DNA of 64,000 nt, from positions 97,044,412 through 97,108,411 of the forward strand of contig CM043963.1 in NCBI GenBank assembly GCA_014529385.2, read 5' to 3'. Under the pieces are notes generated by a model. It saw only the letters and a list, made by a program, of their open reading frames with translations. It was not told the origin of the DNA and ran no database searches. Shown here piece by piece: positions 22,831-34,364 of this stretch; positions within the stretch are counted from its first letter, which is position 1; each line of letters starts with the position of its first letter. The translations under genes and the position numbers were made by a program. The DNA is from Adiantum capillus-veneris (lineage: Eukaryota > Streptophyta > Polypodiopsida > Polypodiales > Pteridaceae).

Positions 22831-23984
22831 CCTTGATGCATACCCTCTATAGATCCCCCATTCTCTCCTAACAAGGGTGGTAATGCTTCAAAAGACACAT
22901 TCTTTCATATAAACATAGTGGGTGTGACAGTGAATGGTAGGGCCTTAAATAAATGCACAAAAACATGCACAGGACAACATTGACTTAGACCTACAAACCT
23001 AAAATGCTTCTCAAACCTCAACAAAGAAGAATGTCAAAAATCATCTTCTCTTTTATGGATAAGATGGATGAAAAACATCAAGCTGCAACCACTCCATGCT
23101 AAGAAGTGATTGCATGTAAATTCCATTGATCTTACCATAACCATGCTAAGAGGTTGGCACTATTCTGTGTGTGTAGAAGAAGATTTTTCTTTGTAGCAGC
23201 ATTGATGGGTGCACACTAGGAAGCATCATGGCACCAATGTCAGCATGAAAATTTTGAAAGGTTCCAGAGAAACTTCTTAATTGTTGCTGCTCACCAAGTT
23301 TGATGGAAATATAGCTGTATAGACATCAAATGGCCCAAAATAAACATACTAGCATACTTGAACACGAGGGATTTAATACTTACGTGATCACGTGAAATTT
23401 CTTGTGATCACATAATCACATAATCACAATTATTACATTCACATAATCACAATTAACGTGATTGCAAAAAAGCCAATAAGTGGTGATGTGGAAACTCACC
23501 AAAACCTTGGGGGGAATCAAGTCTGTGTATACAGTTGTTGGGTTGAGATTAACCCTCTAGTGACACCAATCTACATTGTAGAGCACTTAAGTGAGAATCA
23601 CTAGTTTAACAAAGAATTGCAATCAAAGTTTTGTACAAATAGACAGGACCAAGGATCGTGCAAGTTGGTGATAGGTGGAAGTGCAAAGTACTTCACAAGT
23701 TGAGGAAGAATTGGAAAGAAAATCAGATCAAAGAACAACTGCAAGTAGGACTCTAAGGTAAGAGGTTTGGGTTGATAATTGTTTGCGTGAAGAATTTGAT
23801 GAATTTGAGATCTGGTAGGTGAATTCAAAGAGATTGAAGAGTGGTAGGAGATCAAGACAACCTAGTATCGATAGAAGAGAGTGTAAGCCAAGCAGGGATA
23901 GATATTCTTGCACCAACCATAGAAGAGGACAGTGATACTGTCACCTCATCTTGCTTTGGTAACTTCTATCATGTTGTATATAGA
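22831..23984. other. Intergenic DNA with short repeats
   Basis: No supported gene. 23384-23465 contains repeated TCACATAATCACA phrases. Minus-strand frames at 23601-23916 lack coding character. Confidence 0.5.
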
Positions 23985-24500
23985 CGTTAAATAGCTTGGT
24001 AATTTTGCTATTTTGGTGGTTTTGGTTTTGTTGCTAGTACCGCTAAACCCTTACTGGTAACTTTTGGTAGTTTTTGGTTATGCTTTGGTAGTTTATGGAA
24101 TGGATCTCAGAAGGTTGTTTAGGTAGTTTTGGTTACATTTGGGTAGTTTATTTTTGTCTTGGGTGTATTTATAATGTTTTTGGTACTAACTGGTAGCTTT
24201 TGGTACTATTTTGGTTTCCCCTTTGGTGGTTTATGGTTGTTTTCTATCAATGGTCTTTTGGTGGTATTGGTAATTTTAGGTAGTTATGGTAGATTTTTAC
24301 AATACTATTTTGGTGGTTGTTAGAGTTCTAGTTTCTCTTCTTATGTTTCTGTTGCTGATGATTAGTTGCCCATGGTTTTGATTTGGTTCTATTTTTTGTA
24401 TTTTCTCATCTTCTATCATTGATAGATTGGTAACTTTTGGTAGTTTTGATATTTTTTGGTACTAAATGGTAGTATAATGCCTTCAGTACTACATGCTAGC
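23985..24500. repeat. TTGGTAG-rich degenerate minisatellite
   Basis: About 500 bp in which phrases like TTTTGGTAGTTT, TTGGTAAC and GGTACTA recur every 10-25 bp with G/T bias on this strand. No fixed period. Confidence 0.8.
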
Positions 24501-24509
24501 TTTTGGGTA

Positions 24510-25645
24510 TTAATTTGGGACTGCTTTTATTGTTATTGGTTGGCAATAGGCTAAGTATGATATGCTAGAGGCAACATGGAAGAAAGCACAAGGACACACC
24601 CTCTTTGTGAAGCACATGATTGTTGATGTTAGTCTTGGAAAGAGATTCGTGTTATATATTGGGCCCCAGGTTGCTGATTGAGTGGGCATGATCCACGTGT
24701 CTGGTGTGTGTGTTGTATGTGGTGAGCTGTTGGATTCTGCAAGGGTCATTGAAACTTTTATGCTTGCTTCAATGCTTTGTTACAAATAAGGGATCATTGC
24801 TCAAAACATGGTTGTACTATGGTGATCCTGAAGGTGGAAAATTCTTGGTTCAGTGGGAATCATTTTGTGAGGAGTAAGCATGTGATCGTTTTGCAAATTA
24901 TATGCTTACCTGCACTGAATGTGAGGTTGTTTGTAAGTAAGTTCCTTCCTTTTTTTGTTTTTGTAGAGGAAGAGGATGTTGCAGCAAGTAGGCCTAGTGG
25001 AAGAAATGGAGAGGCATTCAAGGATGGGCAGGGTGCCATAAAGTCTGTTGCAAGTCATTTGTGGGAGGAGGATGAGGTTACTAAAGAGATAGGGGATGTT
25101 CTCCATGATTTAAAGTATGAGAAGGGACAACACTATGATACCATGGGGGACAGTAAAGGAAACAATGACTACAGGACAAATATGCTAAAAAGAATAATGA
25201 CATTGTGGGAGGTAAAGCCCCTCACCTAGTGGAGTTGGATGCTACCAGACCAGAATATACTCACATGAAGCCTAATGATCAAATCACTAGCGAGGATGAG
25301 AACATGCAAGGTGAAGGTGCAACGGCCAAGAAAGGAGTAGAAGAACCTAAAGGAGAAAGGGAAGACGCGAAGTAGTGCATGGAAGCCAAGGAGGGGGATA
25401 AAGGGGAGGCCAAGATGGGGGTGGATGCCAAGGAGGGGAAAGGGATAGATGATGCCCAAAAAGGGGAAGGGGCACAGGCCAAGAAGGGGTAAGGTGCCAA
25501 AAGGGGAAAGGCAGTCAATGCAAAGAACATGGACATGGCCGAGCATGCCAAGGAAGAAGTGGAAAAAGAGGATGCAAAAGTGGATAGCATCAATAGAGGT
25601 GTGGATCCAACATCTGGTGATGATGTACCATTAGGGAAAGTTTGA
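24510..25645 (+). pseudogene. Decayed gene with Lys/Gly/Glu-rich tail
   Basis: The upstream part (24540-24960) has coding-like phrases in shifting frames. From about 24966 a cleaner frame runs to 25229. The tail 25230-25645 is an Ala-Lys-Glu-Gly-rich repeat (GCCAAGGAGGGG-type units), with in-frame TAG at 25373-25375, TAA at 25490-25492 and final TGA at 25643-25645. The tail resembles in style the Lys-rich end of the Ulp1-like gene at 32.3-32.9 kb, so this may be a diverged relative whose peptidase part is lost. Antisense frames over the repeat are artefacts. Confidence 0.45.
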
Positions 25646-26359
25646 GGTCTCTTTTTTGCCTTTTTAAAGTTTAGAGAGAGAGTGCTCTAAGTTAATGAGG
25701 GGAGGGCTTCCATTACAAAATCTTCTTTTTGGAAATTACATTTGATTTCCAAAACAAATTTTATTTGAGCTATTATCTAAAGTAACTCTCAAGTACATGT
25801 GCCTTTTACCTCAAAAAGGTCAGCTTCAACGACCCCAAAGATTTTTTGAATCTTCTCACGCATTTTTGCCCTTGTCTTCCCACCCCTCATCGTCTCACCT
25901 CCTCTTCCTACTATCGTCTCCTCACCCTCAGGTGTTATGTATCCTATTATCCTTACGCAGTGGAGTCCATCCTATCCAAATGCCCAAGCTCATCCATTGA
26001 ATCTATTACCACTTATGCCACATTAGATGAGAACAACCAATGGATCCCAATATCTATAACCAATGGAAATTGGATTATAATGCAACAGAGTAGGAGAAGA
26101 AAATACTCATCCAAGAACCCATTCTTGTCATGCTAGAAAGAAAGAGGCTTGTTGGATCCAAGAAGACAGTGAAAGAGGTTTTGGTGCAGCATGTTGACAT
26201 ACACAAGGAGCTTCATCTACAATTCGAAGGCTCAAATATTCCTTTGCACAGAGCTAATTGTAATTGTTTCACAGTTTTCTTCTTGTTTGTGGTTGTTTCT
26301 TGTCTTGTTTTTTAGATTGTTATAATTTTGGTTTTATGGTTCTCTACTATGCTCATTAT
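25646..26359 (+). other. Possible leader and first exon of the next gene
   Basis: A CT-rich, leader-like stretch (25850-25935) is followed by about 60 codons at 25990-26136 with moderate coding character. 26240-26350 is T-rich and ends in ATTATAG, which could be an intron 3' end before the recognisable module. Evidence is weak. Confidence 0.3.
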
Positions 26360-27300
26360 AGACATGGATTCATCAAGCATAGAGGAATTGCAACCAATTG
26401 AGTGTTTCATAGATATTTTAGATGGAAGGCATGGATCCATTGGTGAAGAGATTTAAAAAGGGATAACACATAGTCCTTTGGTAGAAAAACGGATATTCTT
26501 TTATGATACTTTTTATGTCCCACCAAAATCTATGAAGGATTGGGGCATTGTCACCGAGGCTGCAGTGGCTTAGTTTGAGAAGTGGAGAGTGGCCATTGCC
26601 AAGCTCCATAACAAGTGAAAGCTATATGTGCAAGATCTTTTATGAGATCCAAAAACTTCTATAGGACAACATTGCAAGCAAGATGAGAAGAGTTTCAATG
26701 TTTTTGCCCATTATTATCTTTGTGGATTTCTTTGCGAAGCTTGATGTGAAAGTCTCTAAAACAATGATGTCGGCTAAGTGCTTAGAAAGTCGAGATGTGT
26801 TAGTATTTGTGGATGAGGGTTGGAGTCAAAAAATAGTGAAGGGGGTCCTTTGCAAAGTAAGATCTAGATCAATTACCTATTGTAACTACATGATCCATAC
26901 CCAAAATTTCATTATTTCATTTTTTAATAGTTGGTAGCATTATGTGGGGGGTAACTTGGTTCATTTAGATCAAAACATCGATGATTTCAATGAGAACCCC
27001 ATTCCGAACATTAATGTACGGATGCACAATGAAAACTTGGAAACATTGAAGATAAGAACCAAGTCCTCATTGTACCAAGTGAGATAGGACTTACAAATGA
27101 GGAGATATATTTACCTTCAACTTTTATTTTTCAAACAGCTAGAAAGAAGGTATGTAGGAAATAGTTTCTTTCTTTATGGAGAAATTTTTGTGTGATCTAT
27201 TCCTACTTTTTCTATTTTTCAATATGGATTTCAGCTCCCGAGGAGGATTGAGAAGAAAGTTTTATGTGAAGAAGTGCCAAATGGAAAAGTACATCTTCTT
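26360..27300 (+). pseudogene. Uncharacterised BAH-like-associated family, copy a
   Basis: Same module as copies c and d: a Glu-Leu-Gln-Pro-Ile-Glu-Cys block (26382-26402), equivalent to EWQPVES in copy c; an R-x-S-M-F-L-P block near 26690, equivalent to KVQCFLP; and a D-E-G-W block near 26815, equivalent to G-D-G-W. Stops interrupt it at 26454, 26572 and 26617, among others. Coding remnants continue through a TTCAAACAG acceptor near 27138 to about 27300. The family is not one I know. It is broken and presumed silent. Confidence 0.6.
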
Positions 27301-27599
27301 CCAAGCTAAAACCTGCTAAAGCCTATTTTGTATCAAACTGCTAAGGTTTTATCAAACTGGCATTTTGTACCAATGTTGGTTGTCATTTTGTAGCAAACAG
27401 ACATTTTGTACATTACCATATCAATGGAAAATGACATTTTGGTTCAGATGTATTTTTTTATGTCAATGCCATCAATATTGTGTAGATAGGGCAACCCGGT
27501 TTAGGTTTGTGAGCAATAGGTCAAGAGACATGGGTAGATATTTTGTCTCCTCTTTATCATTTCCTGTGAGCAAGAAGGAGAAGATAAAATCCCATGACA
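27301..27599. repeat. Repeat-like ATTTTGTA-rich segment
   Basis: Repeated CATTTTGTAC and TTTTGTAGCAAAC phrases at 27320-27440, followed by about 80 codons at 27365-27616 without clear protein character. Confidence 0.4.
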
Positions 27600-27910
27600 A
27601 GGAAGATAATGGATAGAATGAAGATGAGGAAGAGCTGGAAGAGAAAGAAGATAATGAAAAGAAGGAAGATCATGAGCCAGTTCTCACTATCTCCACTTAC
27701 TTGAAAGAACTCCCACCATAACTGGCAAATTTCCTAGGCCTGCCTGGGGTGGGGTTGAAGGATGACATGGATCATGGATTGATCCTTGACATGGTGTTGT
27801 GAACACAATTGGACTATGAAAAACATGCAGAGACAAATGCAAGCGTTGCTACAATTGTAGCAAAAACTAAAAGGCTTTATTGGGAGCTACACGAGAAATG
27901 GAGCCAATGA
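27600..27910 (+). pseudogene. Acidic C-terminal exon remnant
   Basis: One frame runs from about 27617 to TGA at 27908-27910 with two internal stops. It opens with a Glu/Asp/Lys-rich run and then about 70 residues of mixed, helical character. It follows copy a of the uncharacterised family on the same strand and may be its last exon. Confidence 0.45.
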
Positions 27911-27952
27911 AATTTGTAAAATTTACAACATACTCTCAAGGAAAGAACTTGT

Positions 27953-28085
27953 AATGTTTTCTCTTTAGAAAAGAATATTCTCTTTGCAAAATGATCTCAA
28001 GTAGAGTATATGCAATGTATTCTCTTTACAAAATGCTCTCAAATAGAGTATATGCAATGTTTTATCTTTACAAAATGTTCTCAAG
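27953..28085. repeat. 55-bp tandem repeat, about 2.5 copies
   Basis: AGAGTATATGCAATGT and TTTACAAAATG phrases repeat with a period of about 55 bp at the junction between two convergent gene remnants. Confidence 0.85.
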
Positions 28086-28109
28086 TACCGCTTTGCTATT
28101 TACAAAATT

Positions 28110-28520
28110 TTGCTTCACAATGGGGGTTATGGGAGTCCTAGACTCTTTCTTGTGCTAGCTTCCTCTGTTTTCCTTGGGCTCTTCCTTGGTGTTTTGGGAT
28201 CTTCTTTTGTCTTCTTGCACTCCTTAGTCTCTATCTCCTTGGGCTTCTTTTGCTCATTCTTGGGCTTCTTCTACTCCTCTTTGGCACGTGTTTATGCACT
28301 TTCTAGGGATCTTTCTGGGGGAAACATGCTTCTTTTCCTTCTTTGGAACCTCTTTGTGTTTCTTTGGCTTCTATTCCATTATTGGCTTCTTTGTCTTTGC
28401 TCTTTTGAGTGGATCCTCCTTGGCCTTTGCGGTGCCTGGCCTCTCCATCTGGCTTCTTTGGTCCTTTGGAGCCTAGGGTGTTGTGGGTACTGCTACTTGG
28501 GCACTTACCATATATCTAAT
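28110..28520 (-). pseudogene. Lys/Pro-rich tail remnant (minus strand)
   Basis: On the minus strand this reads as a Lys-, Pro-, Glu-rich low-complexity protein with CCAAAGGA/CCAAGAA-type repeats and a few stops. It is like the tails at 25.2-25.6 and 32.3-32.9 kb. The plus-strand frame of 160 codons, hydrophobic and Phe/Leu/Ser-rich, is only its shadow. Confidence 0.5.
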
Positions 28521-29124
28521 CAACTTTTCCCTTACCCACCAGACATGGTTGTTGGTGTACAAATTGCTACTAATCTAGCAAAGAAATATTAAGGTGTTAG
28601 CTTACCCTAATAGCAATATCTTTCCTTATCTATATTGTCAAATGATTACCCTAATAGTATTTTTTGGGTTGTAGTAGGTGTAGTCAACCAATAGCTTTGC
28701 ATTTGTTATCACTCTCCATCCACATGAGAGAAAGACTCACTTTGTAATGGTGGCTACACAAATAGAAGAGCCAAAATAAATACACAACTTTAAGCTCAAA
28801 CTACTTTACAACCTAGCAATACCATACCTTCACATTTACGATTTGCATGTCATCCATGAGCCTTGTGATAGGAGAGAATTACTCAATTGTCTCCATCAGC
28901 CTTGAGGCATCCCTATTTAGAAAGATCCAAAGCATTGTAACAAAATAATTGGTACAAATCATTCAGAAAGATCCAAAGCATTGTAAAGTATGGGACATTT
29001 ACACTTATAGCCTCGCCATTACATGGTGGCCCTCAAGAGAGTTCAATATGAAACATGTTTTATCAGGAATATCAATTGCTATAAGACTCCAAGTACAAAA
29101 GAACATATAGAATTTTAGTGATTA
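28521..29124. other. Intergenic or intronic DNA
   Basis: No coding signal that I trust. A 20-bp phrase GAAAGATCCAAAGCATTGTA occurs twice (about 28920 and 28970). Confidence 0.5.
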
Positions 29125-29745
29125 GACAAACCTCAAGGATGCAAGAAAAATACGATCATTGATCTCTCTTTGCCAATCTTTGAGGATTTCAACACACTCA
29201 ACATCCAAGGTAATACAGACTGTTCTTTGAAGAAGGTCATCCTCTAAGAAAGAAGCCACCAAGAAGCCTGTGGAATGGACACCTCTCAGCATTGAAGGGA
29301 GTTGAGCTTCAATTTCCCTGAGTTCATTTGTTTCCAGCTCCTCCTTGCCAACTTAAGGCTCTTCCAAGACATCATCCTCTATTATCTCCTCAACCAACAT
29401 TTCATGCTCTTTTGCCTTTCTTGATGGAGATATGTTGAGTATGTTGAAAGTTTTCTCATCTTGCAAAGGTACTGGTACAAGAATGTTTTTGAATCTGTAC
29501 TCTAATCTCCTCGAAATAATCATATCCTTATCCCATCAGTGTGACTCTGTGACAGTGGGCTGCACATATTTATGCATCTTGGAATAGCTCAATTAAAAAT
29601 TCCTCTGGAGCCTTCTACATACATGCCAAGGCACCTCTTGTGCATCTCATATCAATCTTAAACTACTCTACTATTTGCCTAGAGACCCTCTGGAAAGGAA
29701 GACTTGGAACTGCAATTGTCAGAGCCTTTTGCCCGGTGTGAAAAC
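29125..29745 (-). pseudogene. Uncharacterised BAH-like-associated family, copy b
   Basis: Minus-strand coding from about 29720 down to 29125. The best stretch (29515 to 29125) is 130 codons with one stop at about 29354. It opens L-E-Y-R-F-K, identical to the C-terminal L-E-Y-R-F-K of copy c, and is followed by a similar I-S-P-S-R-K (copy c: L-P-P-K-R). It continues for about 100 residues beyond the end of copy c with Glu-rich and then globular character. Upstream phrases are broken by three or more stops. It converges on copy a. Confidence 0.55.
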
Positions 29746-29748
29746 AAT

Positions 29749-30509
29749 GTACTCGGATGTGTGTCCAGTTACTCTAATTTTTCATAGAGAGGACACTATC
29801 AAAAAAGATTCAAAATAGCATAAGAACAAAACATAGCGATACCTATTATGTCGTGTCTATGCAAAAACACTGTATTCGGATGTTTGTTTGACTACACCAA
29901 TTTCACGTAGAGATGGCACGGTTTGTACAACGTGTTACGTTTTGACAAGAATCCAAATTTTTTAATTGAAGAATATGGAGGAAACGTGAAGGTCCACGTT
30001 AATAGAATAGATTTTCAAAAAGCTTGTTTGAGTGCAAGGGCTTCTATATATAGGAGTGCACAATTATCTAGGTAAAAATTAAATTTGTACAATTTATGAT
30101 GCATGGATTTAACCATTGGGTACATGTTCCAAGGTGCATGATTGACACGTTAACATTCTATTTATAGATGTTAAAGGAGTTATATATAGCATTCTCACAT
30201 CAAACCAGCGTATTTTGTGAATTTGTTTTTTACACGTTTCAAAGCTAATTAAAGGGCTCAAAATGTATCTACAAAACCATAAAGATAACCAATTTTATTT
30301 GGGTTTTTTTGGTGATGTTCTTTTCGTATGCATATGCAAGAATAGAGTACTCGGAGGCCCTCAGAGTGCTCTATTTTTGCATAGTGAAGACACAATGTTA
30401 TAGTTGAGGCCCTATATTTCTATAAGATGTATACTATCATCCATATTAGATAATAGAGCATTTGGATGTCCATCCGAGTCCTCTACTTCTACATAGAAAA
30501 GACACAAAT
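29749..30509. repeat. Four dispersed copies of a 50-nt motif
   Basis: Copies start at about 29749, 29872, 30347 and 30458. Each runs from a GTACTCGGATG-like start through a CTCTA..TTTGCATAG middle to GAAGACAC. A part in reverse orientation (TCGTGTCTATGCAAAA) lies at about 29851. The rest of 29746-30530 holds no gene. Confidence 0.65.
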
Positions 30510-30529
30510 ATTTCCCACCCCTCTTCTCT

Positions 30530-30545
30530 CTCTAACATATAAAAC
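30530..30545 (+). promoter_or_regulatory. Possible promoter (TATA-like) before the CT-rich leader
   Basis: AACATATAAAACACTC is a plausible TATA box. The CT-rich leader that follows is typical of plant genes. It lies about 700 bp before the first coding-like exon of the Ulp1-like gene. Confidence 0.35.
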
Positions 30546-30655
30546 ACTCTCACTCACTTAGATCTCTTTAAAGGAGGCACTTTTCAGTCCCCTCTGTTGC
30601 CAGAAAGTAAATTTTCCACATTTTCTCACTGCATTATCCCTCTTAAACATGAGCC

Positions 30656-30657
<2 letters not shown>

Positions 30658-30732
<75 letters not shown>
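30658..30732. repeat. (CT)n microsatellite
   Basis: About 75 bp of pure CT. The Ser/Leu frames over it are artefacts. 30733-31250 after it is non-coding leader or intron DNA. Confidence 0.95.
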
Positions 30733-30734
<2 letters not shown>

Positions 30735-31250
30735 GCTTCTCTCACGCTTCTCTCACTCCATCTCCAGCTCAGTGCAATGTAAGACTCCATTACCTCTATA
30801 TGCAGCAACATTTCTCTCTCTACACTCATAATCAAAGATTTGAATTCAAAGGAGATTAAGCTGCATTTCCTCTCTTTCTTCCCTCCACAACATAATCCTT
30901 TTCTCCTATCTCTGAGTACTCTCCACTTATTTCCTCCATAGCTAGCTTCACCTGCTTGTTGCAATCACCGTTAAAAATTCTCTCTCTATTTGCTTGATTA
31001 GCTAACACAAATGTCATTACATCCCCTACCACTACAAGACATTAAGAACAATACAAAACGATATCGATTAAACACTAATTTAGAGTAGCAGTATGCTACT
31101 GTATGATTTGGTATATCTAATCCGATGGGATCAGTATTATGATTCAGCATATCTAATCCCAATGCTGGAGATCGGATACAAAAACCTTAGATGCAAGGCA
31201 ATCAACTTATGGGGTTGATGGCCATATATATACTGGCAATCTAATGACCA

Positions 31251-32892
31251 ATGCATCACTGCGCTTTTGTAACGTCACTAAGCTACTGTGTTTTATTGGA
31301 GATGGGAGAGACGGATTTTTTGGCTATGGCTGAATATTATATTCAATTTTCACCAATGAAAGGGAAGCAAGAAAACATCTTTGTGTTGCCTATTCATTAT
31401 TGCAAGAGAAGTTCAAGAAAGACATTTAGCAAGTTAAAGAGGAAACCAAGAAGACGACGATCCCCAGCTAGCCGAAGAGATAGCAAAGCTTAATAAACAA
31501 GTAGAGCATCAAAAAATGGAGCAAGAGCGGTGTCTAGACAATTATGTTCAGCTACAACACATTGCGTGTAATATGCAGTGGAAAATCGATCATCTCACAC
31601 ACATTCCATTGGGCTACCACATTCAAAAGCGCAAGAGACATGCAACCCTTTCAAGTTTTTTTGATGATTTTAACATGCTGACCTGCAATTACATATTATA
31701 CCCCTATGTTGAAGGGTAATTCTTAACTCCTTACATGTTATTTTTAACATTTTGTGGTATTCTTAGCTAATTCGTTTTTTATTTTGTAGAGGACATTGGA
31801 CTCTTATTATCTTCAATCTTTTGGAGAAAGATATTATATTTATGAATTCATTGTCAAGTATCCATGGGAAAAGTAAACTGTAAGTATGAAGCATAATCTA
31901 TGCTTGATGATGGCCCATTGTTTTCTATTAGTAGCTTTTTGATTCAATGTCTTCTTGCATTGCTGCCAAACTTATTGTTGGTCACCTTAGTACAACAAAC
32001 AAGGATTACAATATAGAAGCTTTGAAGTACTACAATCAAAAAGTGCCTTTACAGATAGACTCAACATCTTGTGGATGGAGGGTGCTTGCAAATGCATGGA
32101 GATATCTTGACTCAAGGTGCCGGATGACTACACTCACTGTAAGTGTGGTTCATGTATTTATTTTGATGTTTTATGTATGTATGTCATGTCCTTTAGTTCC
32201 TTTTTCTATTTTTTTCAGTTGCATGACTATCCAGAGTCTTGGGTCACGTGGGTGAGAGAGAAGGCTTTTTCTATGGTTTTGGAAAGATCAATAAATCCAA
32301 ATGATCCAAATTCTCCTTTGCCACCAAAGAAAGGTAGAGCCACCAAAGGTTTGGATGCAAAGAAAATGGATCAAAAGAAGAAAATTCCTGCAAAGATCCA
32401 TACAAAGAAAAAGGATCACAAGAAGAGTCTTACCAAGGTGAAGAGTCCTGCCAAGGGGAAGAGTCCCAAGAAGAATATCCCTGCCAAGGGGAAGAGTCCT
32501 ACCAAAAAGAAGATCCCTGCCAAGGGGAAGAGTCCCACTAAGAAGACTGCCAAGGGAAAGAGTTCCACTAAGAGCCCTACAAAAAAAAGGCAGATACAAA
32601 GGGCCATCCATTCCACTCACCATTGAAATTCAAGGTTCAAAAGCGTCGTACACTTAAGAACAATAAGGGGGAGGCACCTAGCTCACCTTTCAAGCTACCA
32701 TTTATGTTGTCAAAGAAAGCTGCCAAATCGCCCAAGACAGCCAGTCCTAAGGAGCCCAAAGCACCAGCCCCTGCCAAGTCACAACCACCACCCACTCCTG
32801 AAATTTCATCCCCTTCTGAACACAAAAGAAAAAGGGTCTTTGAGGATGCAGAATCCTCTCAAGCAAAAAGGAAAGTGGAATTTCATGATTGA
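31251..32892 (+). pseudogene. Ulp1 (C48)-like cysteine peptidase gene with Lys/Pro/Ser-rich tail
   Basis: A multi-exon gene. 31440-31715 codes a short coiled coil and an upstream peptidase segment. Intron 31716-31789 (74 bp, GTAATT...TTTTGTAG) is clear. The next exon opens GGHWTLIIFN, the His-Trp block of Ulp1 peptidases, with an M-N-S block where Asp/Asn is expected. After a second intron (about 31880-31934, not closing in frame) comes Q-I-D-S-T-S-C-G-W, the Gln and catalytic Cys block. Intron 32139-32218 (80 bp) leads to an exon with PAKGKSPTKK-type repeats. A frameshift at the A run 32581-32588 moves the tail to another frame, ending at 32890-32892. Ulp1 enzymes remove SUMO in the nucleus; many plant copies belong to DNA transposons. 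The stops and frameshifts suggest decay, though unannotated introns could explain part. Confidence 0.65.
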
Positions 32893-33107
32893 ATAGTCCA
32901 CAAAAGCTATGTACACTTTTGTTCATTTTGTCCATATGAACATATATATATATATACCCTTTGGTGATTCATAATTTTGTACTTCAAATACTTAATGCAA
33001 CTGTCGATTCTTAAATGTGTATCATGATGTCATGTAAGTTTAAAACAACATAAGTAGAGAAAAGATAAATATATTTACAAAATGATTACAATATTGAACT
33101 TGTTTTT

Positions 33108-34364
33108 TCAAGTCCTTGCAAGTGGCTCAAATACAACTCTTTTTGGGGGAAGGCATGTGATGCAAGAGGTTGAATTCTCCATCCTTGTGCTCACCACAAT
33201 TTCATCCACTTTGAATCTATACTCGAGAGATGTTTCATCAAGAAACTCGAGAGATTCTCTAACATCATTTAGTTTCCAATTTGTTGTTACTATCAGGCTT
33301 CTATACTCGGTGTGTGGATGTATTGTGACCTTTAGTTCAAACTCTGGACAATTTTCCTCAGAGTCGAGAGGAACCCAGCTACCTAATTTTCTTCTCCATC
33401 TCCTATAGTCGTAGCCCAGAACTAATGATTGATGACATAGTTGATATGAGATAGACATAGAATTTGGGCTTACTCTACAACTAATATTGTCACCAATATG
33501 GAAAGTTTCTTTGGTGCTCCATCCGTCTCCAAGAACATTATCAAGTTCAGTCATAGAAAGTCTTCTATTAAGCCACATCTTCTTTGTCCTCTGCAAATCC
33601 ATTGTTTTGAAACATGCCACAAAGACATGTATAGGCAAGAAACATTGAACTTTAATCCTTCTTGATATCCTGCCCGGAGACATAGCTTTAAGGATGTCTT
33701 CTTTGATCTTGGATTTGAAGCTTGATATAGTACATGCATCAGGAGCTTCCCAATCAAGTGAACTTATGGTGGGGAACGGGTAACTGATGTAGTTCTCCAT
33801 ATGCACCTTCTCGTGATGGAACTTTGTATTCTGCAAAATAGACAAACAAATCCATTTTTTTGTAAAAGGAAGGTGGCTTGTCAGCATACATAGCATCTGC
33901 AATCCCTTTATGCATTTCTTTGAACGTCCCACTCAGACTCTCCACAGGCTGCCATTCCACAGCTGTTGAAGGAAATATATCTGGAATGGAATCAAAAAAT
34001 GAGAAAAACAATGGGATAATGAAAAAAATTCACTGTATCAAGTAGTTTTTGTTGTACTTACAATAAGAATGCAGTGTGGGATGTTCTTCCCAGTCTAACA
34101 CCATATCCTTGGCCATGTACACATGTTGAACCTTAGCTAGCCAGCCATTTTTGGTCACTTTGAAAGCAAGAACACGACCTTTCCAATGGTTTTTTACTTT
34201 ATCGCGTTTGTTCTCTTCACTCTGTGTACACCTTTGCATGAAGGAAGCATTGTTACCCAGTCATTCACACGAAGAGATATGGACTTCCAAAGACCATCCT
34301 CTCTAACGTTATGAAAGTAACAAGAAGTTATGTTATGTGAAGGGCGACGTGCAAAAGACGCCAT
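33108..34364 (-). pseudogene. Uncharacterised BAH-like-associated family, copy c (best preserved)
   Basis: ATG at 34364 opens MASFARRPSH. Exon 1 (34364-34062) has LRVNDWV and, after a frameshift near 34200, a W-K-G-R-V-L-A-F and V-Q-H-V-Y pattern that looks like a BAH domain, a fold that often binds chromatin. Intron 33981-34061 (81 bp, GTAAGT...CATTCCAG) joins in phase 1 to EWQPVESLSGTF. A one-base frameshift near 33766 precedes a long open stretch to TGA at 33108-33110. That stretch includes KVQCFLPIHVF, GDGW and YRRWRRKLGSW. Both frameshifts are single events, so decay is recent. It converges with the Ulp1-like gene, 215 bp away. The role is unknown; a chromatin protein is an inference from the BAH-like start only. 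Confidence 0.6.

Noticed and set aside
25226-25593. Two minus-strand Pro/Leu/Ser-rich frames of 104-106 codons
   Set aside because: Antisense of the Ala-Lys-Glu-Gly repeat tail on the plus strand.
28110-28592. 160-codon hydrophobic plus-strand frame that looks like a membrane protein
   Set aside because: It is the complement of a Lys/Pro/Glu-rich low-complexity stretch; codons for Lys and Glu read in reverse give Phe, Leu and Ser.
30597-30831. Two Leu-Ser repeat frames
   Set aside because: Translation of the (CT)n microsatellite.
32288-32623. Minus-strand Leu/Gly/Phe-rich frames opposite the Ulp1-like gene tail
   Set aside because: Shadow of the PAKGKSPTKK-type repeats on the plus strand.
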